A DNA stretch of 64,000 nucleotides from Elusimicrobiota bacterium (GTDB taxonomy: Bacteria > Elusimicrobiota > Endomicrobiia > Endomicrobiales > Endomicrobiaceae), in the NCBI GenBank assembly GCA_017528425.1, contig JAFXOV010000016.1, positions 24,381 through 88,380 of the forward strand, given 5' to 3'. Position numbers and translations under genes: made by a program. Below the pieces are notes generated by a model that saw only the letters and a list, made by a program, of their open reading frames with translations, ran no database searches and was not told the DNA's origin. Below, in pieces: positions 52,399 to 60,422 of the stretch. How positions within the stretch are numbered: position 1 is the first letter of the stretch; each line of letters opens with the position of its first letter.

Positions 52399-53043
52399 AT
52401 GAAAAAAAGTTTTTTGGCAGTATTGTTGGCAGTAGCACTTGTATCACCTGTATTTGCAGCAGAAAAAGACATGTGGGTTGGCGGAAGTTTCGGATATAGT
52501 AGCGTATCTTCCAAGGCAGCTCCTGATTTGAGTAATGATGCAGCAAGTGAATTTACAATTGCACCTGAATTCGGTTATGTTTTAGACGAAAAATGGGACA
52601 TAGGTTTAGATTTGTCTTATACAAAAACCAAAAATACGGCATATACGACAGATGGAATTGATAAACTAATTCCCGGTTCAAATGGAAGTAGCGATACGGA
52701 TACAATCGGCATAGCACCTTTTGCGAGATACAATTTAGCAAAAGTAGCCGGCATTGACGTTTTATTAAAAGGTTCTTTCTTTTACAACAGTTCAACAATA
52801 AAGCTTTGGGGTGAAGATGTAACAGTAAATTCTTGCGGTATAACAATAGCTCCTGTTATTTCATATACCATAAACGAAACTTGGTCGATAGCTGCAACAC
52901 TTAATTTCTTGGAGCTCGGATATGCTCATTTCTCGTCAAGTGATTTGAAAAATTCCGCCGGCGAAGAGTATGCTTGCGATATATTCGGCTTAAATGTAAA
53001 TGATGCTTCTATCATAAGTATCGGCTTTTCATACCACTTCTAA
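52399..53043 (+). CDS. Small outer-membrane beta-barrel protein (copy 1)
   Basis: 214 residues. Sec signal MKKSFLAVLLAVALVSPVFA, then a barrel of about eight strands (DMWVGGSFGYSSV at the start, FGLNVNDASIISIGFSYHF at the end) with C-terminal Phe for BAM. The first 33 mature and signal residues are almost identical to the copy at 53381, and the rest is clearly related. Strands such as KWDIGLDLSY and TWSIAATLNF are typical of the OMP_b-brl group. Function unknown. Confidence 0.85.
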   Translation: MKKSFLAVLLAVALVSPVFAAEKDMWVGGSFGYSSVSSKAAPDLSNDAASEFTIAPEFGYVLDEKWDIGLDLSYTKTKNTAYTTDGIDKLIPGSNGSSDTDTIGIAPFARYNLAKVAGIDVLLKGSFFYNSSTIKLWGEDVTVNSCGITIAPVISYTINETWSIAATLNFLELGYAHFSSSDLKNSAGEEYACDIFGLNVNDASIISIGFSYHF

Positions 53044-53063
53044 TACCACAATTAGAATATATA

Positions 53064-53096
53064 AAAGAGCAGAGATTTTTTTCTCTGCTCTTTTTT
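53064..53096 (+). terminator. Terminator of the first barrel gene
   Basis: Stem AAAGAGCAGAGA / TCTCTGCTCTTT with a 5-base T loop, followed by T-rich sequence, 20 bases past the stop. Confidence 0.9.
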
Positions 53097-53104
53097 ATGT
53101 ATGT

Positions 53105-53242
53105 CATTGCGAGGCAACTTGTTGCCGTGGCAATCCATAGTCCTTTGTCATCCCGCACTTGATGCGGGATCTCGTTGTTCATTGTCATTCCGGACTCCGA
53201 TCCGGAATCTATAAAAAATTGTGCCGCAGGCACTCCGAAAAC
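53105..53242. repeat. 138-bp intergenic repeat, copy 1
   Basis: Identical over 138 bases to 54153-54290. It is a mosaic of palindromes: CATTGCGAGGCAA/TTGCCGTGGCAATC, TCCCGCA-cttga-TGCGGGA, TTCCGGA-ctccga-TCCGGAA, and GTGCC-gca-GGCAC, with TCTATAAAA between. Related single modules are at 42613 and 55191. Together with the next promoter it fills the 337-base gap between the two barrel genes. Confidence 0.85.
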
Positions 53243-53289
53243 ATTTAAACCTTTCAAGTATTCAACTAAAATATTTTGTGCTTTTTTCG

Positions 53290-53362
53290 TTGACATTGTC
53301 GTCTAAAAAATATAAAATATTTGCATAATTATTTTGAAACTTAAGTCGAAAAATTCGGCTTA
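53290..53362 (+). promoter_or_regulatory. Promoter and 5' UTR hairpin of the second barrel gene
   Basis: TTGACA (53290-53295), 17 bases, TAAAAT (53313-53318). The leader carries hairpin TTAAGTCGAA-aaa-TTCGGCTTAA (53341-53363 region), 8 bases before the AAAGGAG site, which could stabilise the mRNA or modulate translation. Confidence 0.75.
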
Positions 53363-53380
53363 AAATAAAAGGAGAAAAAA

Positions 53381-54040
53381 ATGAAAAAAAGTTTTTTGGC
53401 AGTATTGTTGGCAATAGCACTTGTATCACCTGTTTTTGCAGCAGAAAAGGACATGTGGGTAGGCGGAAGTTTCGGTTATGCATCCGTTAATAATGATTTA
53501 TATGATGGAGCTATCACTACATCTTCAACAGCATGGTCTGTTGAACCGGAATTTGGTTGGACCATAGTTGACAGATGGGATATCGGTTTGGACTTTGAAT
53601 ATTCTTCTGGAAGAGTTACTCAATTTTATGGTTTAGATATCGGTAAAACATTGTCTCCTTCCCTACCGTTCTCAGGATTTTTCTCTGCTGATGCTAAAAC
53701 AACGGCAATAGCACCTTTTGTAAGATATTATTTAGCAAAGATAGCAGGTGTCGATATTATTTTGAAAGGTTCTTTTTTCTATGCAAAAACAGATCTTGAT
53801 GTTATAGAAAATGGTGATGTACCTACCATAGGAGTTACCGGTTATGGAATTAGTATTGCACCTATAATTTCTTACAGTATAAACGAAACATGGTCAATCG
53901 GTGCTAAACTTAACTTTGCTGAACTTACTTTTGTTCATGTAGATGTGGATGAAAATTTTATAAAGGTTAAAGCAGATGAATTCGGTTTTAATTTGAACAA
54001 CGGTTCTTTAATAAGTGTAGGTATAGTATACCACTTCTAA
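53381..54040 (+). CDS. Small outer-membrane beta-barrel protein (copy 2)
   Basis: 219 residues, tandem paralogue of 52399. The signal peptide differs at one residue and mature DMWVGGSFGYAS is shared; then the loops diverge (insert GLDIGKTLSPSLPFSG) while strands such as RWDIGLDFEYSS, IAPFVRYYLAKIAGVDIILKGSFFY and the final SVGIVYHF line up. Ends in Phe. It has its own consensus promoter, unlike copy 1, so the copies may be expressed under different conditions. AAGGAG ribosome site. Confidence 0.85.
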   Translation: MKKSFLAVLLAIALVSPVFAAEKDMWVGGSFGYASVNNDLYDGAITTSSTAWSVEPEFGWTIVDRWDIGLDFEYSSGRVTQFYGLDIGKTLSPSLPFSGFFSADAKTTAIAPFVRYYLAKIAGVDIILKGSFFYAKTDLDVIENGDVPTIGVTGYGISIAPIISYSINETWSIGAKLNFAELTFVHVDVDENFIKVKADEFGFNLNNGSLISVGIVYHF

Positions 54041-54095
54041 AAACTGCTTTGCAGTTTTTGAGGTATAGAAGTATGGAAGTATAGAGGTATAGAAA
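54039..54095 (+). repeat. Stop-adjacent hairpin plus GTATAGAA tandem repeat
   Basis: Hairpin AAAAACTGC-ttt-GCAGTTTTT (54039-54059) starts in the stop codon and is followed by degenerate 8-bp units GTATAGAA, GTATGGAA, GTATAGAG, GTATAGAA (54062-54095). Same layout as behind hisG at 15762-15806 on the other strand. Confidence 0.6.
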
Positions 54096-54108
54096 TAACA
54101 AATATATA

Positions 54109-54145
54109 AAAAAGGGCAGAAGATTTTCCTTCTGCTCTTTTTTTA
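54109..54145 (+). terminator. Terminator of the second barrel gene
   Basis: Stem AAAGGGCAGAAG / CTTCTGCTCTTT (one G-T pair) with a short loop, then T7. It resembles the terminator of copy 1. Confidence 0.88.
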
Positions 54146-54152
54146 TGCCCGC

Positions 54153-54290
54153 CATTGCGAGGCAACTTGTTGCCGTGGCAATCCATAGTCCTTTGTCATC
54201 CCGCACTTGATGCGGGATCTCGTTGTTCATTGTCATTCCGGACTCCGATCCGGAATCTATAAAAAATTGTGCCGCAGGCACTCCGAAAAC
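54153..54290. repeat. 138-bp intergenic repeat, copy 2
   Basis: Exact copy of 53105-53242, same orientation, directly after the terminator of the second barrel gene just as copy 1 follows that of the first. The barrel gene, terminator and repeat therefore look like one duplicated unit. Confidence 0.85.
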
Positions 54291-54416
54291 TTTTCACCCA
54301 TTCACCTCTTCACCTGTCTTTCCGTCGTTGTCGTTTCCATCCCTCCATCCTTCTATACCTCCATACCTCAAAAATGGTATAATATTAAACCATAAAATAA
54401 TAATCGGAGAAAAAAG
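54291..54416. repeat. Pyrimidine-rich degenerate repeats and tatD promoter region
   Basis: 54291-54372 holds TTCACCCATTCACCTCTTCACC and CCATCCCTCCATCCTTC-type units ending CCATACCTCAAAA, the inverted form of the repeat at 54059. A TATAAT at 54377-54382 and GGAG at 54406 serve tatD. No gene seen in this gap. Confidence 0.55.
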
Positions 54417-55181
54417 ATGTTAATAGATTCTCATGCACACACTACCGATGCACATTTCGATACTGACAGGCAAGAAGTGTTAAACAGAGCATTTAGCAGC
54501 GGTTTAAAATATATTTTGGAAGTAGGTTGCGAACCTCCGTTATGGGACAAGGTTGCCGAACTTTCCAAACAGGACAAAATTTATTCTATGTTCGGGCTTC
54601 ACCCGCAAGATGCGGACAAATTCAACGAAGAACTTTTTAATAAACTTAAATCTTTGTTGAGTGACAAAAAGTGTGTTGCCGTAGGTGAAATCGGACTTGA
54701 TTATCATTATGAAGGTTATGATAAACAGTTACAAAAAGAACTTTTTGTAAAGCAAATAAATTTAGCTTTAGAAATAAACAAACCTATCTGTGTTCATTGC
54801 AGAGATGCTTATGATGATATGGTGGAAATATTTAAAAATTTTAAACAGTTGCCTAAGGGTGTAATACATTGTTTTTCGGGAAGCTATGAGCAGGCAAAAA
54901 TCGTTGTTGATATGGGCTTTTTGATAGGTATAGACGGACCATGCACTTACCCGAAAAGTAACAAGTTGAAAAGAGTTATAGAAAATGTTCCGCTGGAAAA
55001 AATTTTGGTAGAAACCGATTGCCCTTATCTTGCTCCGCAATTGTACAGGGGAACAAGAAACGAGCCTTCTTATGTTGTTGAAGTTGCAAAAAAAATAGCG
55101 GAAATAAAATGTGTTCCGTTTGAAGATGTTTGTAATATAACGACAAACAACACAATAAAATTGTATAATTTGGAAGCATAG
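54417..55181 (+). CDS. tatD: TatD family metal-dependent DNase
   Basis: 254 residues, TIM-barrel hydrolase. Metal ligands: DSHAHTTDAHF (H6, H8), GEIGLDYHY (E~91), CVHCRDAYDD (H~127), IHCFSGSYEQA (H~152), ETDCPYLAPQ (D~203). TatD proteins act as 3'-5' DNases in repair. The next gene is a TatD-associated radical SAM protein, a known neighbour pair. Confidence 0.95.
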   Translation: MLIDSHAHTTDAHFDTDRQEVLNRAFSSGLKYILEVGCEPPLWDKVAELSKQDKIYSMFGLHPQDADKFNEELFNKLKSLLSDKKCVAVGEIGLDYHYEGYDKQLQKELFVKQINLALEINKPICVHCRDAYDDMVEIFKNFKQLPKGVIHCFSGSYEQAKIVVDMGFLIGIDGPCTYPKSNKLKRVIENVPLEKILVETDCPYLAPQLYRGTRNEPSYVVEVAKKIAEIKCVPFEDVCNITTNNTIKLYNLEA

Positions 55182-55190
55182 TGTAGTTTT

Positions 55191-55230
55191 GTCATTGCGA
55201 GGGCTTTAGCCCGTGGCAATCTATAAAAGT
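55191..55230. repeat. GTCATTGCGAGG repeat module
   Basis: GTCATTGCGAGGGCTTTAGCCCGTGG-type palindrome followed by CAATCTATAAAA, a single module of the family of the 138-bp repeats. Confidence 0.6.
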
Positions 55231-55258
55231 TTTTGTAAATTATAAATTGGAGTTTACC

Positions 55259-55864
55259 ATGGCACAGTATTCTTATGTATATGCAAACAATTTGTATCTT
55301 AATATAACCAACCGTTGTATGATGGCATGTCCTTACTGCATAAAACACAAATGGGCAGGAAAATTCAGGGGAAATTCTTTAAGATTAGATAAAGAACCTA
55401 CTGTTGAACAGGTTATAGAATCTATAGGCGACCCTACAAAATACGGGGAAATAATATTTTGCGGTTACGGAGATGCTTTAATAAGGTTACCGGAAGTTAT
55501 AGAAATATCCAAATGGTTAAAAAGTAAAAATGTAACCGTAAGAATAAACACTGCCGGACTTGCAAACAGATATTACGGTAAAAATATATTACCGCAACTT
55601 AAAGGTTTAATAGATGTTATTTCAATAAGTCTTAACGGTTCAAATCCGCAGGAACACAACAAGTTAAACAATCCTATGTTTAAAGAAGAATCTTTCGGTG
55701 AAATTTTAAAGTTTGCGCAAGCCGCAAAAGAATATATTCCTACCGTGGTTGTTACGGCTGTGGAACTTCCGGGACTTGATGTATCGAAAGTTAAAGAAAT
55801 CGTAAAACCGTTAGGTGTTCATTTCAGGGTAAGACCGTATTTAGATGAGTATGAAGAATATTGA
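55259..55864 (+). CDS. TatD-linked radical SAM protein
   Basis: 201 residues from ATG 55259 (TTGGAG site); a TTG twelve bases earlier overlaps that site and is not used. Radical SAM cluster motif CMMACPYC (C-x3-C-x2-C), then IIFCGYGDALIRL, the glycine-rich SAM-binding strand, and SISLNGSN. Matches the TatD-linked radical SAM group. At ~200 residues it is a minimal radical SAM barrel. Substrate unknown. The leader sequence GTAAATTATAAATTGGAGTT recurs before dnaX. Confidence 0.85.
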   Translation: MAQYSYVYANNLYLNITNRCMMACPYCIKHKWAGKFRGNSLRLDKEPTVEQVIESIGDPTKYGEIIFCGYGDALIRLPEVIEISKWLKSKNVTVRINTAGLANRYYGKNILPQLKGLIDVISISLNGSNPQEHNKLNNPMFKEESFGEILKFAQAAKEYIPTVVVTAVELPGLDVSKVKEIVKPLGVHFRVRPYLDEYEEY

Positions 55865-56684
55865 GATAAAAAAGTTTGTCAGACTTTTATATATTCCGAT
55901 ACTGATAGTATTAGTGGTTTTTATATTGAATACAAACTCGGTATTATCTAAAAAAAATTGTATTATTGTTGACGGTAAAATCATACCGATACAGTACGAC
56001 AAAAATAAAATATTAAAAGATATTTTACAGGATAACGACATAACATTAGGTGAAAACGATATTGTATATTCTCCTTTGGATAAACCTGTAAAACCGAACT
56101 CAAAAATAAAAATAGTAAGAGTGAACAAAGTAAAATCGAAAACGGCAAGCAAAACGGATTTCAGACCTACATGGCACAAAATATACAATTCGAACTTAAG
56201 AAAAGTTGAATTGCAAAAAGGTATAGTAAAATATACCGATTCGGACATAACACAAGTTTTTCACGACTCGAAATTGGAAAGTATTGTATACGATAAACAG
56301 TTGTCATATTCAATAAGTTTTTACAGATTGTTGTTGTTGGACAAAAATAATAACATAGAAAAAATATACGATTTATCCAAAGCCAAAAGAATGAAAATGG
56401 TGGCAACGGCATATTATCCGGGAGATCCTTTAGCCTGGAAAGACGGAACAATAACTTTTTTGGGACAAAAAATGCAACGAGGTATTGTTGCCGTTGACCC
56501 GAAAGTTATACCGTTAAGAACAAGACTGTATATTTCCGGTTACGGTTACGGATATGCAGGTGATACGGGTTCTGCGATAAAAGGTGACAGAATAGATTTG
56601 GGTGTAAATAATGCAGAAGAAGAAAAGTCGTGGATGTTTAGAGAAGTTACGGTATATATTCTTGAAAAATCCAATACTTGGTAA
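55845..56684 (+). CDS. 3D-domain cell-wall protein
   Basis: 279 residues. TM anchor ~12-30; a G5/DUF348-like region (~38-90, repeated KIIPIQYDKNKILKD and SPLDKPVKPNSKIKIVRV); C-terminal 3D domain (~185-275) with three Asp: GIVAVDPKVIPLRTRLYI, AGDTGSAIKG, RIDLGV. The fold resembles MltA/EG45 double-psi barrels that cut peptidoglycan. It overlaps the radical SAM gene by 20 bases. Probably periplasmic, membrane-anchored. Confidence 0.88.
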   Translation: MSMKNIEIKKFVRLLYIPILIVLVVFILNTNSVLSKKNCIIVDGKIIPIQYDKNKILKDILQDNDITLGENDIVYSPLDKPVKPNSKIKIVRVNKVKSKTASKTDFRPTWHKIYNSNLRKVELQKGIVKYTDSDITQVFHDSKLESIVYDKQLSYSISFYRLLLLDKNNNIEKIYDLSKAKRMKMVATAYYPGDPLAWKDGTITFLGQKMQRGIVAVDPKVIPLRTRLYISGYGYGYAGDTGSAIKGDRIDLGVNNAEEEKSWMFREVTVYILEKSNTW

Positions 56685-56693
56685 GGTGAAAAA

Positions 56694-57254
56694 ATGATAA
56701 AAGATATGACATTGTTCGGTAAAATTTTGTATGAACAAGGGCTAAACCATTCTCATTCCGGTAATATAAGTATAAGAGACGGTAATGAAATACTGATAAA
56801 AAGGCACGGTGCGATGTTGGGCTATCTTACAAAAAAAGATATTGTCAGAATAAATTTGAATAACGACAAAAAAGATAAACTTGCATCGCTCGAAGCTAAA
56901 GTTCACAGAGCAATATATTTGAAAAATTCTGAAATTAAGGCTGTCGCTCACGGCCACACAATATATGCTACGGTGTTATCGTTACATAATAAAATTATAA
57001 AACCTATAGACAGCGAAGGTCGGCTTTATTTACCGCAAATTCCTGTACTTGATTGTAAAGAAACTATAGGTTCCGATGAAGTGGCAAAAAAGATTCCCGA
57101 ACTTATATCAAAATACAAATGTGCAATTATAAAAGGGCACGGTGCTTTTGCCGCAGGTAAAAATTTGGAACAGGCAAGCATGTATCTTTCCGTAATAGAA
57201 AATGCATCGAAAATTTTATATTTGAGTAAAGTATATAAACAATTCAGCCGATAA
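56694..57254 (+). CDS. Class II aldolase/adducin family protein
   Basis: 186 residues, zinc-dependent aldolase or epimerase/dehydratase fold. Motifs: HSHSGNISIR (~20-29), catalytic Glu and helix SLEAKVHRAIY, metal histidines in VAHGHTIYAT and IKGHGAFAAG. Relatives include FucA, AraD and MtnB; sequence alone does not choose. It starts nine bases after the 3D-domain gene. Confidence 0.88.
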   Translation: MIKDMTLFGKILYEQGLNHSHSGNISIRDGNEILIKRHGAMLGYLTKKDIVRINLNNDKKDKLASLEAKVHRAIYLKNSEIKAVAHGHTIYATVLSLHNKIIKPIDSEGRLYLPQIPVLDCKETIGSDEVAKKIPELISKYKCAIIKGHGAFAAGKNLEQASMYLSVIENASKILYLSKVYKQFSR

Positions 57255-57326
57255 AATTAACATTATGAAAAGTATGTAAAATTTTATATAATGCATATTG
57301 AAAATATTTGGTAAAGTGCGATTAAA

Positions 57327-57866
57327 ATGCAGATAACATTAAAACCCGTAAAATCTTCGACAAAAGTATTTAAATTTTTAGAAAAAAAAGGTTTGATTTC
57401 CGTACTGAAACCTACGGATAAAGCTCTTAAAACAAGAACAAAAACAGGAACGGTTGATATATTATATACATCAAATAAAAGGTTCGGTTCGCACAGGTTG
57501 ATGTGTATCGGTAAAAGAACAAAAAAAGTTCAGTTCAGTTACCATTTGGATAACGAAGATCTTTTATTTATAAATCCGGAGAATATCGATTACCAAAAAC
57601 TTTATTTGGTGTTTGCATTAGACAAAATAGATGTGTTCGGTAAAAAGTTGAAAAAGAACTTGTTAAACAGTAAAGATTTTGTTGCGGTAGAAATTGTTTA
57701 TAATGATCCGAAATTAAGTTTTTTTACGGTACTTAAAAAGACGGTTCATTGTGAAGTCGTAAAAGATGAAGATAAACAACATCCTATATTTTTTGTTATG
57801 GAATCTTCTGACTTAAAAAACAATAAAATTAAACATAAAGAATTAAATATATTCGTAGGAGAATAG
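57327..57866 (+). CDS. Unrecognised cytoplasmic protein
   Basis: 179 residues, no signal or membrane helix, no domain I recognise. It is very basic at the N-terminus (KKGLISVLKPTDKALKTRTKTG) and mostly beta thereafter (VDILYTSNKRFGSHRLMCIGK). Only four bases separate it from the next membrane gene, so the two are coupled. Weak ribosome site. It may bind nucleic acid or the membrane protein; this is a guess. Confidence 0.65.
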   Translation: MQITLKPVKSSTKVFKFLEKKGLISVLKPTDKALKTRTKTGTVDILYTSNKRFGSHRLMCIGKRTKKVQFSYHLDNEDLLFINPENIDYQKLYLVFALDKIDVFGKKLKKNLLNSKDFVAVEIVYNDPKLSFFTVLKKTVHCEVVKDEDKQHPIFFVMESSDLKNNKIKHKELNIFVGE

Positions 57867-57870
57867 CAGT

Positions 57871-58659
57871 ATGCAGGAATTTTTAGTGAATATGTTAGTG
57901 CCCATAATAACGGGTATTGTATATTTCGTTATGGCAATAGAAGTTATAAGGGTAAGCAGAATAAGAAAATTTATGTTCGGTGAAATAGGGTATCAAAAAT
58001 TATTTGCAGCATTTGTAATGTTCGGTATATATTTTATTACAAGACCGTTACAAAATATTATAGGACCTCATCCTTGGCCGATGATTATAAATTCGGCAAG
58101 ACAATTTTTTATTATGGGAATAATCGCACCTTCGATTTTCGTAGGAATATTGCATTGGGTTCCGGGAAAAAGCGGTGCACCGAAATCTTCTGTTGTTGCA
58201 GCTTACGGAATAGGAATTTTGATGGGTATAATGTTTGCTCTTATAAATTCAATTGCAGTTGACGGTTCCAAAATTATTGCAACGGTAGGCAATCTTCATT
58301 TATATGATGCAACATGGTTTTCCGGTGATTCTAAAATACAGTTGATAATGGTTCATCTTATTTGTCAGTTGGTTTCACCTGTAGGCCTTATTCTTCTTGC
58401 CGCTGCATTTGTAAGACACAGAAGACATAATTATATGTTAGGTCATATTTATACCAAAATGAAAACAAAATGGAGATACCTTGAAACAGGTCTTATAATA
58501 TTGCCGGGATCATTTTTGTTGTCGGGCTTTTTTGCGATGTTCGGAAGATATTACACTTATTTGTGGTGCATATATTTTGTCGGAGCAATTATAGCGGGAT
58601 TTTTTGTGTTGTACAGCATAAAGTTGGCACCGAGAGAAAAACCTGCAGATTTACAGTAA
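57871..58659 (+). CDS. Seven-helix membrane protein of unknown function
   Basis: 262 residues with about seven membrane helices (near 8-26, 45-62, 73-98, 110-130, 158-180, 203-225, 230-250). Histidines and arginines cluster in cytoplasmic loops (FVRHRRHNYML). It has the look of a 7TM receptor-type input module but no output domain follows. Coupled to the preceding unknown gene. Confidence 0.7.
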   Translation: MQEFLVNMLVPIITGIVYFVMAIEVIRVSRIRKFMFGEIGYQKLFAAFVMFGIYFITRPLQNIIGPHPWPMIINSARQFFIMGIIAPSIFVGILHWVPGKSGAPKSSVVAAYGIGILMGIMFALINSIAVDGSKIIATVGNLHLYDATWFSGDSKIQLIMVHLICQLVSPVGLILLAAAFVRHRRHNYMLGHIYTKMKTKWRYLETGLIILPGSFLLSGFFAMFGRYYTYLWCIYFVGAIIAGFFVLYSIKLAPREKPADLQ

Positions 58660-58679
58660 ATTATAAATTGGAGTTCAGT

Positions 58680-60419
58680 ATGTCTTATTTAGTTTTAGCC
58701 AGAAAGTTCAGACCTACAACTTTTGATGAAGTTATCGGTCAAGACCATATATCGCAAACATTAAAAAATGCAATCAAAGAAGATAAAGTTGCTCATGCTT
58801 ACCTTTTTAGCGGTCCCAGAGGTACAGGTAAAACAACCATGGCAAGAATTTTTGCTAAAGCGCTTAACTGTAAAGAAGGACCTACTCCGGAACCGTGCGG
58901 TAAATGTCAAAATTGTATAGATATAGCAAAAAACCAAAGTATAGATGTTATGGAAATAGATGCCGCATCAAATACAGGTGTAGATAATATAAGAGAAATA
59001 AGAGAAAACGTTAAGTTCGGAGCAACATCTTCAAAATATAAAATTTATATCATAGACGAAGTTCACCAGTTATCTACCGGAGCATTCAATGCTTTACTTA
59101 AAACACTGGAAGAACCGCCCGAACATATAATTTTTATTTTGGCTACAACGGAACAACATAAAGTTCCTATAACCATTCTTTCAAGATGCCAAAAGTACAG
59201 ATTCAGACTTTTGTCTACAAACGAAATAGCTAAAGCCATAAAAAATATTGCTAAAAAAGATAACTTCGAAATAGAAGACGAAGCACTTAAAATCATAATA
59301 AACGCTTCCGGCGGATCGATGAGAGATGCTTTAAGTTTGCTCGATCAGGCAATATCTGCAACCACGGGCAAAATAACCGAAGAATATATAAGAAATTTGA
59401 TAGGACTTTTACCTAAAGAAATAATAGCTAAAACCATAGATTACATCGCACAAAACGATGTTGAATCAATAATGAAAATTTGTAAACAGGTTTACGAAGA
59501 AGGATACAATGTTTTGCAGTTTGCAAGAGATTTAAGAGATCATTTAAGACAACTTATGATTTTTTCCGTAAACCCTGAAATTTCCGATGTTTCAAACGAA
59601 GATAAAAAGTTATACGACAGACAAAAAGTGTTGTTTCCGATGTCCAGATTTATAAGGATGGGTAATCTTATATCAAAAGCTTTGGAAGAAATGAAATGGC
59701 ACGATCAACCGAGAATGTTGTTGGAACTTTACCTTTTGAAAATGGCAGAACCATACTACAATGTTGCCGAACTTATTTCAAAAATTAACGAAATAGGAAA
59801 AGGTAACTTAGCAAATATGCCGGAATTAAAAGAAGTAAAAATCGAAAAAAATGTTGTAAACAATATAGCGCCTCAACCGGCGGCGATAAACGAGCCGGTT
59901 GAAGAAGATACTGTCGTAACAATGGCGGAATCTTTTGATTATGATTTAATGGGTTTATGGAAAGAAATAGTTGCTGAATTTTCAAGAAAACATCCTATGT
60001 CTGCTCAAACTTTAAAAGATGCAACCGTTAAAGAACTAAATGCAAATACATTTCAAATTGCCGTACCAAGTCCGTTATCTTTAAATATGATAAAAATGCA
60101 TCTTGAAACAATACAGAAACTTATGACAAGAAAAAGCGGAAGAGAAATAAAAGTTTCCATGGTGTTGGATGAAATTGCACAAAAAGGCGGAATAATAAAA
60201 GAAGATATAAAAATTGAAACCGAAGAACAGCCGCCTCAAGAAAAGTTTGTTGTAGTTGAAGATTTTAAGGAAACGGCAAAAACTGCCGTTCCATCAAAAA
60301 TAGAAAGTATTGCAAAAAAGTTCGGCGGATTGGCAGTAAAAAAGAAAAAAGATAATACCGTATCAACAGATAAACAAAAAGCTGACGGAGACGGTTCTGA
60401 CAGCGGATCGGAAGAATAA
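58680..60419 (+). CDS. dnaX: DNA polymerase III subunits gamma/tau
   Basis: 579 residues from ATG 58680 (TTGGAG site); a longer frame exists upstream inside the membrane gene but has no site. Clamp-loader AAA+ start MSYLVLARKFRPTTFDEVIG, Walker A GPRGTGKT (~44-51), zinc site CGKCQNC, DEVHQLS (Walker B), LSRCQKYRF (SRC motif), then collar and a tau-like C-terminal extension with lysine-rich tail. It is followed by recR after three bases, the common dnaX-recR pair (ybaB is missing between). Confidence 0.96.
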   Translation: MSYLVLARKFRPTTFDEVIGQDHISQTLKNAIKEDKVAHAYLFSGPRGTGKTTMARIFAKALNCKEGPTPEPCGKCQNCIDIAKNQSIDVMEIDAASNTGVDNIREIRENVKFGATSSKYKIYIIDEVHQLSTGAFNALLKTLEEPPEHIIFILATTEQHKVPITILSRCQKYRFRLLSTNEIAKAIKNIAKKDNFEIEDEALKIIINASGGSMRDALSLLDQAISATTGKITEEYIRNLIGLLPKEIIAKTIDYIAQNDVESIMKICKQVYEEGYNVLQFARDLRDHLRQLMIFSVNPEISDVSNEDKKLYDRQKVLFPMSRFIRMGNLISKALEEMKWHDQPRMLLELYLLKMAEPYYNVAELISKINEIGKGNLANMPELKEVKIEKNVVNNIAPQPAAINEPVEEDTVVTMAESFDYDLMGLWKEIVAEFSRKHPMSAQTLKDATVKELNANTFQIAVPSPLSLNMIKMHLETIQKLMTRKSGREIKVSMVLDEIAQKGGIIKEDIKIETEEQPPQEKFVVVEDFKETAKTAVPSKIESIAKKFGGLAVKKKKDNTVSTDKQKADGDGSDSGSEE

Positions 60420-60422
60420 TAA

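Noticed and set aside
54062..54095. Tandem GTATAGAA units as a CRISPR array
   Set aside because: Units are 8 bases, degenerate and without spacers; no cas genes in the window.
58563..58679. dnaX start upstream, inside the membrane protein gene
   Set aside because: No ribosome site, and the residues do not resemble DnaX; MSYLVLARKFRP at 58680 is the family N-terminus.
60337..60352. Slippery A-run near the dnaX end as a programmed frameshift giving gamma
   Set aside because: It lies ~25 codons before the stop, in a lysine-rich tail, with no downstream hairpin or stimulatory site; a shift would change only the tail.
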